Positions 12,119 to 23,433 of a DNA stretch of 64,000 nt are shown piece after piece (position 1 is the first letter of the stretch; every line of letters begins with the position of its first letter). The stretch is taken from NCBI GenBank assembly GCA_016806645.1, contig JACSYO010002062.1, forward strand, positions 2,299,501-2,363,500, in the 5' to 3' direction. The notes under the pieces were generated by a model, which worked only from the letters and a program-made list of their open reading frames with translations, was not told where the DNA came from and did not search any database. The position numbers and the translations under genes are program-made. This stretch comes from Ophiodon elongatus (taxonomy: Eukaryota > Chordata > Actinopteri > Perciformes > Hexagrammidae).

Positions 12119-12588
12119 CTGAAACACAGGCATATAACAAGCAGAGTTATAATTTACCTTCACACAATACAAATTTTTACTCAATGGACTTTGACCGCAT
12201 CATAATGTAACTCGATGAAACCTCCGTTAACAGCCGTTAGCTCGGTTATTTAGCCAAGCAGAACTGTGCTGCCCACCAGCTGCTTACAACCAACGTTAAC
12301 TCGTCCTCCTCCTGCCGACTTCAACAGACTTGTTGTTCACAATGTAGCATTATCAGGGAAAAAGAAATGGGGTGGACAAGTCACATGTGGATCCGCAGGT
12401 CTGTAGTGGTAGTTTGCATATGTGCAGTACGGATCGGGTTTCGAGTGACACGTGTTGTTGTTCCCGTGTCGCGTAAATGAGCTGATAAATAATACGATAC
12501 CCGATCCTGCACCTTGGGCTGTATCGGAGGCATTTACGATATCAGTATCGGTATAGCAGCAACTTTAACTATGACTGCAGTGATTCAC

Positions 12589-12691
12589 CTCAAGAGACTC
12601 CTCAGAGATGGCCTCCTGTTTGTACTGTGTGCCGTACCACTCTTCTGTCTTGTTTGTTTGCCCTTCAAACAACTTTGACATCACTGCAACT
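12589..12691 (-). pseudogene. ide: IDE copy A exon 12
   Basis: A 103-nt exon (acceptor ccccccag, donor GAG|GTGAAT) encoding [20 protein letters not shown] through ISEESLE. Copy B has VSKSFEG here, as in human; copy A has MSKLFEG. It covers the linker and start of the C-terminal half of IDE. Confidence 0.92.
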
Positions 12692-14300
12692 CTGGGGGGG
12701 AAAAAGAAAAGAGAACCACTTTACAAAGACACAAAAACCTCTCTGTCAGAGCTGATTGGATACTCTCCTTCTGTAACCACTGCAGCAGATGAGGCGCGAG
12801 TGATCCAAAAGTATTGCATTTGGATCATGTCTGAGGTGGTAGAGATTCATTAACAGATTGTCTGCCTCCAACTGATGAGCTAAGTGGGATTATAATTTCT
12901 AGCACTTTAATGATGCTACCTGATTTGCTATAACTTCACTCACAGCTGCTGGAATGAGACTGATACATGAGGAAACACCATCATGATTTCAAAGTAGCAC
13001 TGGCAAAATGGCAAGGTTAAACAGCCACTTTAGTAATGGACGGCACTGGCACGTGAACTGTTAGGGTGAGCCAATGAGGGCATTTAGTCTCCTCCTTGGG
13101 AAGCATTAACAAATGGACTAGTTACAAGTCTGCACTTTGCTTGAATCAAGTAGCATCCCATAAAATGTATTACAGTTACACTAGGCTATGGTTTTTACAC
13201 AACACTTAAAGTCGGGCCGTAACAGAGATGATTGTGCTTTTTCCACCATATGAATTGGGTATGATCTGATTTTAGTTTGAATTTATAATGTCCTTCGTGA
13301 CAAATGAATTCCTGTCAAACAGAACAGTTAGAAAGAGACACTCCACATATCCTCTTCAGCAGCTTCACAAAAATTAGGACCAAATGTATTGTTCATCATC
13401 TTAGCTATCTAGTTGTTTTGTGTTTAGGTCCAAAACTGTTAAGTTTGCTGCCACCAAGTCGACCAGCATACAGCATAAAGCTGTCTAGCGCTGCCTTAAA
13501 ACAAAAATACTTTTTGATAGACCAAAACTGTTAAATAAAAAGATGGGGCAGTTAGTTGGAAAATATTTGATATTAGTCAAATGGTTTATGTGAAATCCCA
13601 AGAGGATACCAGCATTTCCAATTCAGAGAGCATAAACTTGATTATGTATTCCTGAGCACACATATCCCGCCTCCTGATATATCAAACTGACCCTTTGAGG
13701 CTGCAGCGATAATCAAATTTGTGAAGTTTTCTGGCATTCCTTTTCAAGGCAGTAAATTGAACATACACAGCTTGTCACAGCTGGCGGGCCACAAACATTA
13801 ATCTCTATCTGAATTTAATATCCTCTATATTGTTATCACAGTTATCAGTTATTAAGATACAGTAGACGTTCTGAGGTATTTTTGGTGTTCTGCACCAAAA
13901 TACACAATATTATTATTACACGTATATAAAGCACGCAATCCATTTATTCATCAATAAGGGAGCAGTTATTGTCTGTGCACTATATACATAATATTCACAC
14001 TAATCACTTATTGAACACTTCAGTTACTGTCTGAAGCCACACTTACTTTCGTGGCGTGTTACAGTGACGTTATCCTAACGGAACTGTGGGAAACAACTTA
14101 GTTGATGTACACCACTACTAAGATCGGCCTTGTAGTAACTGAAAAATGTATGCTGTAGTTGGGAGTCTGCTGGGATAATAACCAAGTCCACCATCACATA
14201 TTATAACTGTTACATTTAGAAATAAACAAAAGAGATTGTTACAGCGAGTGCGTGGACACCATCAGCTTTTCTGGACAGGACCAGATGTTCTCGCACTAAC

Positions 14301-14404
14301 CTGACGTGTTCTGGTCTCAGCTTATCCAGCACCATCTCGATCAGATCTGGCCTGAAGTCCTCCAAAAGGTACTCTGCTGCTAGAAACTCTTCAAGAGGGT
14401 AGCA
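14301..14404 (-). pseudogene. ide: IDE copy A exon 11, acceptor destroyed
   Basis: The region matches the 104-nt copy B exon 11 ([24 protein letters not shown]) and keeps the donor GTCAG|GTTAGT. The acceptor that reads tttcag|TAC in copy B reads tttcaa|TGC here, so the invariant AG is gone and the first Tyr would be Cys. Skipping a 104-nt exon would shift the frame. Confidence 0.9.
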
Positions 14405-14885
14405 TTGAAACACAAGAGACAGCAAACAGCTGTTAGCATTGTACCTCTTGAGAGGGTGGGGGGCCGGCGATTCAACCGTAAAACATATGTGTAAAGGGCT
14501 TAAAATACAATTCTTTCCTCCATTTTTTCTTTCAGTCCAAATAATTCTAAGTCTTCAACTGCCACCGGAGTGGACTGACAGTAAAACAGATCTGTTGTTA
14601 AAGCGCTTGTCTTGATGGTGAGTAGATCTCAAAGCAATAGTTAAACGACTGAGAATTGTGCGTGAAATTGTTTTATTGCACTGCCAAACCTTGGCGCGAA
14701 GACCCACCAAATTCCTGTAACTGGTGCAGCAGTGACGATTAAGTACTTAAGTCAACGAGCCATGCTGCGACAGGTATTGTGTTAGATATGAAAGCCAAGC
14801 CTAACAGACTGTGCCTCTGCTAAATCTCAATTATCTCAACGCGGAGTCAACAGCAGCACCAGGCCGCCCGGTGACAACAGCAGGT

Positions 14886-14918
14886 AGAGAGACGCAATGC
14901 AGCTCATTGCGTCTCTCT
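14886..14918. repeat. Perfect 14-bp hairpin in IDE intron 10 (copy A)
   Basis: AGAGAGACGCAATG and its exact reverse complement are separated by CAGCT. The structure begins 35 nt downstream of the exon 10 donor on the minus strand. Copy B holds the identical structure at 62,378-62,410. Confidence 0.9.
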
Positions 14919-14952
14919 GGAAACAAGCTTTGCAGATGGAGAGGGGACCTAC

Positions 14953-15033
14953 ATGCACTAGACCAGCCACTTTGGAGGTGTGGTCAGAGGGCTTCTCCTT
15001 GTCCTTGAACATGACGGCCACTTTGTTTAAATC
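14953..15033 (-). pseudogene. ide: IDE copy A exon 10
   Basis: An 81-nt phase-0 exon (acceptor ctgtag, donor CAT|GTAGGT) encoding [20 protein letters not shown] through VAGLVH. Its peptide is identical to copy B. A perfect 14-bp hairpin lies 35 nt past the donor in both copies. Confidence 0.92.
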
Positions 15034-15047
15034 CTACAGACAGACAG

Positions 15048-15052
<5 letters not shown>

Positions 15053-15086
<34 letters not shown>
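15053..15086. repeat. (GA)n microsatellite
   Basis: GA repeat just upstream of the exon 10 acceptor on the minus strand, shared with copy B at 62,545-62,578. Confidence 0.88.
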
Positions 15087-15089
<3 letters not shown>

Positions 15090-15409
15090 GTAGAATGTAA
15101 CAAGTGAAATCACAACACGTACAACAGTTGCATACAATTGACAGGAATTTAGATCCAGATTCTAGAAATAAGATGTGTCATGCAAATCCTTTAGGGAACA
15201 GACTTTTGCAGTGTAGCACAGAAAATGAATAATATCCAGCTTCATTTGAGATTGGCTGCGTTTAGCAGATAAGCTATTTCCACCATCAGTCTCTGCTGTC
15301 AAAAGTCTGTGCTGCTCTATTAGTTTCCCCACCAAACAGAAATAAGTAGGTCAACTTTGTCCTGCCCCTCTGTCTGAAATGTTATCTCTGAATAGACAAC
15401 ATTAATTAC

Positions 15410-15501
15410 CTTGCACTCCTCAAAGACCCACTCCTGAGGTCCCTCAGTACGCAGTTTCTGGATGTACTGGAACATGTGGAAGATGATGTCCTCAACGTGC
15501 A
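15410..15501 (-). pseudogene. ide: IDE copy A exon 9
   Basis: A 92-nt exon (acceptor ctgcag, donor CAAG|GTAATT) encoding [17 protein letters not shown] through WVFEECK. It encodes the same peptide as copy B. Confidence 0.93.
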
Positions 15502-15692
15502 CTGCAGTGACGCATAACATATACTGTAAATGTATATACATTGTATAGAACATGCCTAAATGAACAGCATCTGCATTAAATTTACTAACAAACAAATAAG
15601 ACCACAACAGGGAATTATCATAACCACATGCAAAGCACATCAGCAAACGATGAATGAACTATGGTGCAAGTACAGGCGACTGTGCTACTTAC

Positions 15693-15785
15693 AGAGGCCC
15701 TCCTCAGTCAAGTCCACATTGATGATAAAGAACATAAATCTCTTGGCTCCTTCTTTTTGCCCTCCAACAAGTGTGTTCACCCAGC
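15693..15785 (-). pseudogene. ide: IDE copy A exon 8
   Basis: A 93-nt exon (acceptor ttaag, donor CTCT|GTAAGT) encoding [19 protein letters not shown] and on to LTEEG. It reads GAKRF where copy B and human read GARGF, so copy A is the diverged one here. Confidence 0.93.
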
Positions 15786-16920
15786 CTTAAAAATAAGAAT
15801 AATTTTCAATAGTTCATTAGTACATATAAGATATAGAATTTAACCACTTAATAAGTTTAATAGTGCATCTTTAATACTAAAGACTTCTTACACTGGTTGA
15901 ATAATCAATCAGAAAATGATACATATCCAGATTCTTGTACGTATTATTTAGTATATAGGGTCATACTATGTTAAAATATTTAAATTCAACAAAGTTGAAA
16001 ACGATGATGCAATCCATACACAACAGTTTGAGCTAGTTTTCAACATGTGTATAGCACCTTAAGTCACAATCCCTACATTCTCCAAACATATTTGCCATTA
16101 CAGTGGGGAAGATAGGCAAACCTATTGTGCATTTGATGACTTAAGCGTGAACAGTTCAGCATATTATTTCATACTCCACGGTTTTCGCAATGCATTTTAC
16201 ATCTTTGCCTAAATTTACTTTTTTTTCTAATAAGGTTTGAAGAACCCATTTGGCCAGTTCCTGACCCTCCCAAATGTATGAGTTTATTTCCAGCTGTAAA
16301 AGTAGCAATAGCTTGTTAACAACTTTGACAACTTCTGCTGTGTGTTCTATGGACCTCATTTGAGGATTCATAGAAGTGCTTCTTGCCTGACTGACAGCTA
16401 CATTAGCAAGATTGTAAAAGACACGATAACACTAAATATGTGGCAAGCTAGCACATTAGCAAACATACTAATCAGAAGCTAGCTTGTTTGTATTTTTCAC
16501 CTGAAACTCTCAGTTCCTCCAAAGAGGATGATAAATTACATTTTACTAATTTCATACGTTTGTATTTAGTATTGGTGTGCAAAAAAGTATACAGGAATAC
16601 AAATACACACTTGCAATGTGGTATGTTTGCATGCTTCAGAACAATAGTAGTGGTGGAAAGCCTACACAACCATAGACTTTGACACTTCGACACCTTCCAT
16701 TCTTAACGTTTCTTTTCTGCTTCTGTTGTATACTTCTTTATTTGTCACCATGTTGAACTCCATTTAATAATAATATACCCAGATCAAGTCTTATTCTACC
16801 CAGATCTGTTATGTGTAATCTATCTGAACAAAGAGCGTAAACCCCTAAAATGCACAATACCTGCGATTTACGAGCTTATCTGCTCCACTTGTCATGTTCG
16901 AGCTGTACGTCATGTCTTAC

Positions 16921-17083
16921 CTTTAGATTTTAGCTCAGATAACAAACTTCCGGGTCCTTCATGACCAATCAAATGTCCCAGATAATGTCTTGGGCTAGAT
17001 TTGTAGTACTTCTGTAAGTCCGTTAGGGGGAAAGTCACACACAGGTTCATGATGTCTTTAATAGGCACCACTTTGTAGAATTG
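16921..17083 (-). pseudogene. ide: IDE copy A exon 7
   Basis: A 163-nt exon (acceptor ttgcag, donor AAAG|GTAAGA) encoding QFYKVVPIKDIMNLC through LSELKSKG and including HLIGHEGPGSLLSELK. Three changes at otherwise conserved positions (R to M, Y to C, G to R against human) fit relaxed constraint. The copy B counterpart falls just outside the window. Confidence 0.92.
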
Positions 17084-17403
17084 CTGCAAGAGTAGACAAA
17101 GAACAAACAAAAAAAAAACACATTGTTTCTTAGGAAAACTCATTCTTATATTATTTTAGAAAACTGATTTTGATGTTAAGTGGAAAATGTCATTTTCCTG
17201 TGCCTGAATACATTTCCCCCAGAAAACATTGACAATGTCTTTTCATATAGCAAACAGTCAGTTATCACGATGAACTGGTTAAAAGAAATATATATATATA
17301 TATTTATATTATATCACATTAAATACTGGGTATGGCCCAGTAAAAGTGTAAAGAGATTACAGTAAAGTGTGAGAAACATTGGTGAGATAAGCAACCGACT
17401 CAC

Positions 17404-17516
17404 TTTGAGGTGTTCTTTCTGGAAGGGGTGCTCAGGGAATTCTGGGATGGGTACGTTCTTGTTCTCCACTTCTCCAAAGAGCTTGACCACCATGGAGGTC
17501 AACTCATCTAATGATT
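17404..17516 (-). pseudogene. ide: IDE copy A exon 6
   Basis: A 113-nt exon (acceptor ctacag, donor AAA|GTGAGT) encoding SLDELTSMVVKLFGEVENK through FPEHPFQKEHLK, at the domain 1/2 boundary of IDE. Splice sites and frame are intact. Confidence 0.93.
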
Positions 17517-17619
17517 CTGTAGGTAGAGGAAAACATTTTTATAGTGTCGCTTGGATTTATTTCAAAGTTAATAGACAACAAGTAGCTCATATGAGTGCAA
17601 AAATACCCAGATAAACTTA

Positions 17620-17792
17620 TTGGTTGCATTTTTACACTATTGTTTTGTTCGTTAATTTAATATTATTCTATTCTATGTTTTTAAATATATTGTGCATTTT
17701 TACATTTAATATTGCTTTACTTGTATAAATGCTGCTGTAACAAAACAATTTCCCCATGCGGGATTAATAAAGAAACCATCTATCGATCTATT
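17620..17792 (+). mobile_element. 3' tail of a LINE, plus strand
   Basis: An AT-rich stretch ends in AACAATTTCCCCATGCGGGATTAATAAAG followed by an ATCTATCGATCTA-type run, split here as AACAATTTCCCC and GGGATTAATAAAG. This resembles the 3' tail common to several fish LINEs and their SINEs. It lies in intron 5 of copy A and no coding part is present. Confidence 0.5.
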
Positions 17793-18545
17793 AGTGGTGT
17801 TTAACGTATAATAAAAGGATGCATCTTTGACTGCACTCTTCCTGTAAAACATAAACCAACTATCGTACTTTGACCATCAATAAAGTATTTCCAGAATGCA
17901 CAAAACGGTCCAACACCAATGATATTATTGACCAATGAACACACAAGGAAGCTCACGAGACATTCAGCAGTTGAGTAACGTTCTTGTAAGCACTTCTGTC
18001 AAACTGCGCCTCAATTCAGATGAGAACGCTTTGCAAAATGTCAGCTGGTGAGGAACATACTGGTGACACCGTTTCTGCCTTCAAATTCAGAGCTAGCTCT
18101 TATTAAAATGAACACTGTAAACAAGAGCATTTAGGAAAACCATTAACTTAGTTGGAATCAAAAGAGGTGTTTTGTGGCATTCTAACATCAATAAATCATT
18201 ACCAATCATTCTAAAATACCGCACTTAATGTTATGACCATTAATAAAACAACTTAAGCTCATCTGTGAGAAACCCTTGGTGCTTTTATTTTTGAATATGC
18301 ATTTGTTTACGGCAATATCAGCTTTAGTTTATTAGCAAATTTGTTCAACTGTCCTTCAACACAAAGACTGAAGATGGCGAAACAGGAATTGTGTGCTGTT
18401 CTTTTACCACAAAAGGAAGCAGAGGTTTTCAAAGTTTCTCACAAGTACCGAGGATCACAAAGGCTGAAACTAGTAACAGGCTAAACGGAAGATTTTTTTT
18501 TCAAATAACATTCAAACATGACGTCGGTGAGAGGTTGACTCATAC

Positions 18546-18668
18546 CTCTTCCCAACACACACAGTCCCATGAGGTTGGAGGAGTAATATGTGGAATGAAA
18601 TTTCAGGAGCTACTGACGAACGTCAATCCCATCTTTACACGGCCGCGTCTCAAGGGTCAATTTGTTAC
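18546..18668 (-). pseudogene. ide: IDE copy A exon 5 with in-frame stop
   Basis: A 123-nt exon (acceptor tag, donor AGAG|GTATG) encoding NKLTLETRP..GIDVRQ, then TAG at 18,610-18,612, then LLKFHSTYYSSNLMGLCVLGR. In human IDE a glutamate occupies the stop position, so one G-to-T change would explain it. Both splice sites are intact, so the stop would be included in any spliced transcript and would end the protein in the first domain. Two other positions in the exon also depart from the family pattern. Confidence 0.9.
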
Positions 18669-19481
18669 CTAAAAGAGAAATAATACATGAAGAGAGAATA
18701 TTTGTTTTGTTAAAATCACGTCACAGCTTCTCAATGACAATGAGTACAATTGCGATGAGAAACTGTCTTGCCCTGGTCAGAAAAGCTGATCTCTTTGTTT
18801 ATGTCTAAATTTTCCCTCTCATACTGCAACTGTCAATTTAGTTTGAATAAACAGGTTCTCACATATGAGCAGTGTATTGACATTAGATAATGAGCACTGC
18901 ACAGAGTGGAACGATGACTGTTCCTCTTTTTAGAATACAAAGGACGCAGTCTTATTGAGGACCGCATATATATTTAGAGCACTAAAATATAATAGATACT
19001 TTGAGAATCATTTAATCTGTGAATGAATCCGTTTATGATGACCCAGAGACAGTAGCTTGTCAAGTACATGAACAAGCTTCTTGCCTGCCACATGTGAATG
19101 GACCACTTTTCAAATCTTTTGAGACAGTGACGGAAAAACAAAGCAACAATCCCGAGACAATTATGCTGGTCTGCTAAGAAGGCATGATTTTCCGGCCTGT
19201 CTGATCCTCTTCTATTCTTAACTGGATAAAGATATAATTCAAGGCTGCCATCAGGTGGCTATTTTGAGCTGGGAGCTGCTCCAAAGTCCACGTCACTCAG
19301 ATATCACTGGCCCAGAGAGTAAAACCCTTCACGCTATGAGATGCTTTCCCTCACGACGGTTTAAATGTGAGTCGATTGAATCTTAATGGTTATGGTTAGG
19401 AGGCATAAAAAGGGTTATTAATGTCACGGATCAAAGCTGTAGCATGCGTGTCAAATTTTGATAACTCTGGTTATCGTCTAC

Positions 19482-19651
19482 CTGTTCCAAAATTACTGAA
19501 GGGGTGGTTAGGGTTGCAAGTGGCCTTCTCTAACTGGAACAGCCTCCAGGAATCATCCATCAGGTTCTTCTCGTGCTCCGACTCCACAGCATTCACCTCC
19601 CGGTCCTTACAGCTCTCATCAAACAGAGGGCACAGAAAGAACTGGGCAAAC
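19482..19651 (-). pseudogene. ide: IDE copy A exon 4
   Basis: A 170-nt exon (acceptor ctgtag, donor ACAG|GTAGAC) encoding FAQFFLCPLFDES through HPFSNFGTG. It carries the REVNAVESEHEKN stretch, where the third zinc ligand of IDE lies (human Glu189). Splice sites and frame are intact. Confidence 0.93.
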
Positions 19652-20926
19652 CTACAGAGGTTGCAAAATGACAGTAAAATGAACATTAAAAAGCATGGTT
19701 CAAAACTAATGCCTGTATAGCAGTAATTCACTTTCAGATGTGTAATGAGATTTTAGGGCTGTAAAACATTTCAACATGAAAAGATTTGTTTTTTTCAGAA
19801 GTAGCCTAATGCTGTTCTGGGTTCAATGTGTCGGACCACTTGCAGGCACAGAAAAGAACATGAAGCAGGGCATGACAAAACCCCATTTCCATGAGTGCAA
19901 AGTGAGGGCAACTGCCAAGTAAATGAGTAAAGATAAACGCACACACAACATTTGAATGGTGAGATTTTGATGAAGATTTATGCAACAGATGAAAAAAATA
20001 ATAAAAAAATGCACACCATAACCCTTAGTACTGATGTGTTTATAGTAGTAGATTAGAACTCAGTCTTTAATCCACCAAAAAAGTGGTGGGTCTAGAAAAA
20101 AGTATTTGCTATCCCCCTAGAAAGTATGTAAATATGGTTAAAATAATGGGGCAAGTTAATGATGCATATGCTCCTTTCAGACACCGTGCGCTTCTATTTT
20201 CAAAGAGGCAACATCATTAATATTTCAACATACTCTGCACTGTCCTTTCCTACCAATACAGTCCAGATGGCCTTCACAATTCACTGGCACGGGGGAACAA
20301 TTAGCCGAGCACACATACCCAGGATCCTCCTATACCATCATTCATTTATAAGTAGGTAAGTTTATCCCAATAGGTTCAGTTCTAACACCGCCCGACTGCC
20401 CTCTGCAAACCCCCACAACGGACACATGAGCAGAGACCCCTGCAAGGCTGCGGACATCAGTTTACTCCCTGTGCCCGAGGTTTTCTAGCCTGAGTGGGGG
20501 GTAGGAACTATGCTGATGGTTACAAAAGAGAGCACAACGAAGCCGGGTCTGGTAACCAGAGACGAACAGACAACAACCTGGCAGCTCAATTGGGTTAACA
20601 CCTGGACTCCCAAGGAAAAAGCTGTACAGTGATAAATATACAAGCACTTAGGCAGAGATCTGTCTTAATTGGGTTAAGGTACATGCAGCCGTAAAAGAAA
20701 TTTGGAGGATACAATATTTGAGACTAGTTGAATTAATTTGACTGGACTGGCTGTAAAGAAGTTAATGTCAGGTTTCCCAATCATGACATTTGCAGAGACC
20801 AAGTCATACCAGGGGGCCAAAGTCGACACAAATGATGAGCTGAGCAAATCAAAATCAAAATAAACGGGACAAATTACTTTTTGTACATGTGACAAAAAGA
20901 ATCTCATCAAATTAACAAGAAAGTAC

Positions 20927-21134
20927 CTGTCTAGAGCTCCTTCCAAGTGCTCATGGGACACGTCGAAGTAATAGTTGGTGTGCTCCCCACTGGTAAAGGC
21001 ATTGGAGCTGCCTGTGTGCTCACTGAGGAACTGGCTGTATTCGTTCTCCTTGGGGTACTTCTTTGTCCCCAGGAACAGCATGTGCTCACAGAAGTGCGCC
21101 AGGCCCACGATGTTCACTGGGTCCGATAATGAAC
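20927..21134 (-). pseudogene. ide: IDE copy A exon 3 (zinc-binding HFCEH motif)
   Basis: A 208-nt exon with acceptor cccag and donor AG|GTACTT. It encodes 68 whole codons from SLSDP to GALD and includes HFCEH, the inverted zinc-binding HxxEH motif of M16 peptidases (human His108, Glu111 and His112). The catalytic motif is intact although the copy is dead further downstream. It starts and ends in split codons, so it needs an upstream exon, and none is visible before the retrovirus at 21,534. The equivalent copy B exon lies beyond the window. Confidence 0.93.
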
Positions 21135-21533
21135 CTGGGAATTAAAGAAGAACCACCACAGAAAATCAGATGTGTAATTGCACAACGACTATACATTACA
21201 TTGTTAACTTGTTATTCAAGCAATTATTTTATTAAAAACACATAGAAACAGTATCTTAATAATAAGTCTCAAAATATTAAGAGCAACCTTGCCAAGATGC
21301 CTTGCATATTACAAAACTAAACAGGTTAGCTGTGGCATGGTAACATTTAATCTCACTTTCAATGTTTCATTGGTGAATTCCAAACCCCTGTAAACCCGTT
21401 TGTCCTGAGGAGAGCGAATTATATCCCCAACCACCCTATTCACAGCTGGGTTGTTCATTCTGAGTGGCAAGGATGACACCAGCCTGCAGTGGAGGGAATC
21501 AAATGTACAGTCAAACTTTTGTGCAGTTAGCTT
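21135..21533. other. Intron 2 sequence of IDE copy A; no exon 2 seen
   Basis: Unique-looking AT-rich DNA upstream of exon 3. I searched the minus strand for the exon 2 end (..SSAALDVHIG-type) here and further right to 36 kb and did not find it. Confidence 0.6.
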
Positions 21534-22072
21534 TTGTGTGTTTAGACTATTTTATAAACTACCGTGCGTATGAATCCGATAAAGCAGTTAATTATGGAAT
21601 ATCGCGCAATCGCGGGAGAATCTTGCGAACCGGAAGTGCAACGGCGAAAGGTCGCAGCAGGATGACGCACTAAAAATGCGCGTACGTAAGACGGAGAACG
21701 GACCCGACGATTACCACGTGGCGGGAGTTGGGCAACGAGGGGAGACGACGGGCGCAGCGTTCACGAGGACGGGCGCACCGTGCACAAGGATGGGCGCAGC
21801 GTGCAAGAAGACGGGCGCGGCCCACACGAGGACTTTGAAGACGTGTAAAAGGCTCATGTGCTGACGTGACGGGGCTTCCAGTTCCAGCTTGCAACAGGCG
21901 CGGTGTCGGAGGACTCCCATGGGACATTTAGGTTTTGTTGTGTTCAGTGTGCAATTGTTTTCATTCAAAGTAAATACTTTTTTACTTACACTTCGAACCA
22001 CTTTTCGGCTCATTTTTACCAGTCGAATTCCTCATGGGGCTTTAGAAGGAAAGAGTCCAGTCCACCTTTACA
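21534..22072 (+). repeat. 5' LTR, first ~105 bp missing
   Basis: By eye nearly identical to the 3' LTR from GTGTGTTTAGACTA onward. It carries four 21-bp GACGGGCGCAGCG-type repeats (21,747-21,830), then TGTAAAA (21,844-21,850) where the 3' LTR has TATAAAA. The end is set just before the primer-binding-like site; the last ~45 bp have no counterpart in the 3' LTR. Confidence 0.82.
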
Positions 22073-22074
22073 AA

Positions 22075-22092
22075 TGGTGACCCCGACGTGAT
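22075..22092 (+). promoter_or_regulatory. Putative primer binding site
   Basis: TGGTGACCCCGACGTGAT lies directly after the 5' LTR. The TGG start is the complement of a tRNA 3' CCA and the position is right for a retroviral primer site. I cannot name the tRNA from memory. Confidence 0.65.
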
Positions 22093-22544
22093 TTGAGGAC
22101 AAAGGACACGGATCGGCAGGCACTCCCACGGGCCCAAATGAAATAAGGTATGCAGATCCTTTCGAACAAAACTGCTAGGTAGATACAGGACAATTAGGTG
22201 GAAGTGTTTGACGATTCGTTTCCCCGGAGGCCTGAGGATTCGTAAAACCTACAAACTGGTAACTACATGGTTCTGTGTTTTGACTGAAGTTAAAGTGTTA
22301 AGAGTGAGGGCATAATTGTGCATTGAATACAATAACTGTTGTAAACAAGCCTGTGTGAAATCCAATACACGATTGGTCAGTACTAGAACTGAGGCGCCGG
22401 GAGGGTGCTGGCATTGTAGACGCAAATATATGTGATGTATGTGTAAATCCAAAAGGATTGGTCCGTTAAATCTAGAAGCGGGGCACTGAGTGCGTTGGCG
22501 TTGTACACGCAAAATAGCAAGAGTACTGAGTGAACTGAACAAGG

Positions 22545-22735
22545 CCACGTGTCTCTACCACATGTCTACAGCGTGGCTATACCACGTGTTTTATGGCGTG
22601 GCTTGACAAGACCGCATGTCTCTACCACGTATGTACGGCGGGGCTTGACAAGACCGCGTGTCTCTACCACGTGTTTACAACGTGACTATGCCACGTGTGT
22701 TTTCTTACGTGGCTTGATAAGACACGTGTCTACCA
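22545..22735. repeat. CACGTG-rich degenerate tandem repeat in the ERV leader
   Basis: A unit of about 43-45 bp (GGCTTGACAAGACCG..TGTCTCTACCACGT) is repeated with variation. It contains five CACGTG hexamers, the E-box core, in 190 bases. No coding function is apparent. Confidence 0.7.
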
Positions 22736-23131
22736 TGTGAATGCGGGTGAGGTTCGTGTGAAGCGGTGACGATCCACACATTGTCTCACGTTTGCGCCGT
22801 GGGTTCGGGGAAACAGTGACTTAGCTTAAAAAAGTAAACAAAAAAAAAAAAAAATGGAGAATAAGAATTGCTTTCGGTAAAGGTGCCGAATTTAGATAGT
22901 GTTGATTGTGGCCTAGCTTTGAGTTTTGCACCAAGATCCTTTAAGGACAAAGGAAAGTTAAGACAAAGAAATGGCACATGGCTTGGGGGAAGGGTAGTGT
23001 GGCCTCTAGTAGTGAGAAAGTTTGAGACAAAGGATAAGCACATTGCTTTGGAGGAGGGGATTTCCCCTAGCAGTGAGGATTAATTAGATTCAAGACTGAG
23101 TATAGATTTGGTTTGAAGCTATAATAAATAA

Positions 23132-23135
<4 letters not shown>

Positions 23136-23177
<42 letters not shown>
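23136..23177. repeat. (AT)n microsatellite
   Basis: About 42 bases of TA repeat within the ERV leader. Confidence 0.9.
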
Positions 23178-23181
<4 letters not shown>

Positions 23182-23433
23182 TAAGATAAAACAAAATAAG
23201 AACTAGTTAGAAATTAGACCTACATGCAGTAAAAAATAAGTGCAACTAGAGATGATTAATATACCAAGTCATATTTTGACTTTAGAAATTGAACAGAGAA
23301 CTGATAGGAATAACAGAAAAGAAGGGAAAGAAGGTTTAGCGGAGGCTAAGATGGTGTTGAATGAGGCGAGGAGACGCAAGACTGATATGGAGAGAGAGAA
23401 ATGGGAAAATGAAAGATCAAATAACTTGTCTCC

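Larger units (their letters stand above)
573..21134 (-). pseudogene. ide: IDE copy A: partial, decayed duplicate (exons 3-22)
   Basis: Twenty exons plus one alternative exon match insulin-degrading enzyme in order, corresponding to human exons 3-22. The order and intron sequence match copy B at 43.7-64 kb where the two can be compared. Four lesions argue against a working enzyme: a TAG stop in exon 5, loss of the AG acceptor at exon 11, a 27-bp deletion in exon 15b and a 185-bp deletion of the exon 21 start and acceptor. Exons 1-2 are not visible to the right, where an endogenous retrovirus starts 400 bp after exon 3, and exons 23-25 are not visible to the left, where the shared sequence stops at 111. 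It lies downstream of copy B on the same strand and has no visible promoter. A truncated transcript is possible but a full protease is not. Confidence 0.93.

Noticed and set aside
12471..12600. ATACGATACCCGATCC / ACGATATCAGTATCGGTATA stretch resembling a dispersed DNA-transposon fragment
   Set aside because: Too short and with no terminal repeats visible; present in both copies, so only an old fragment at best.
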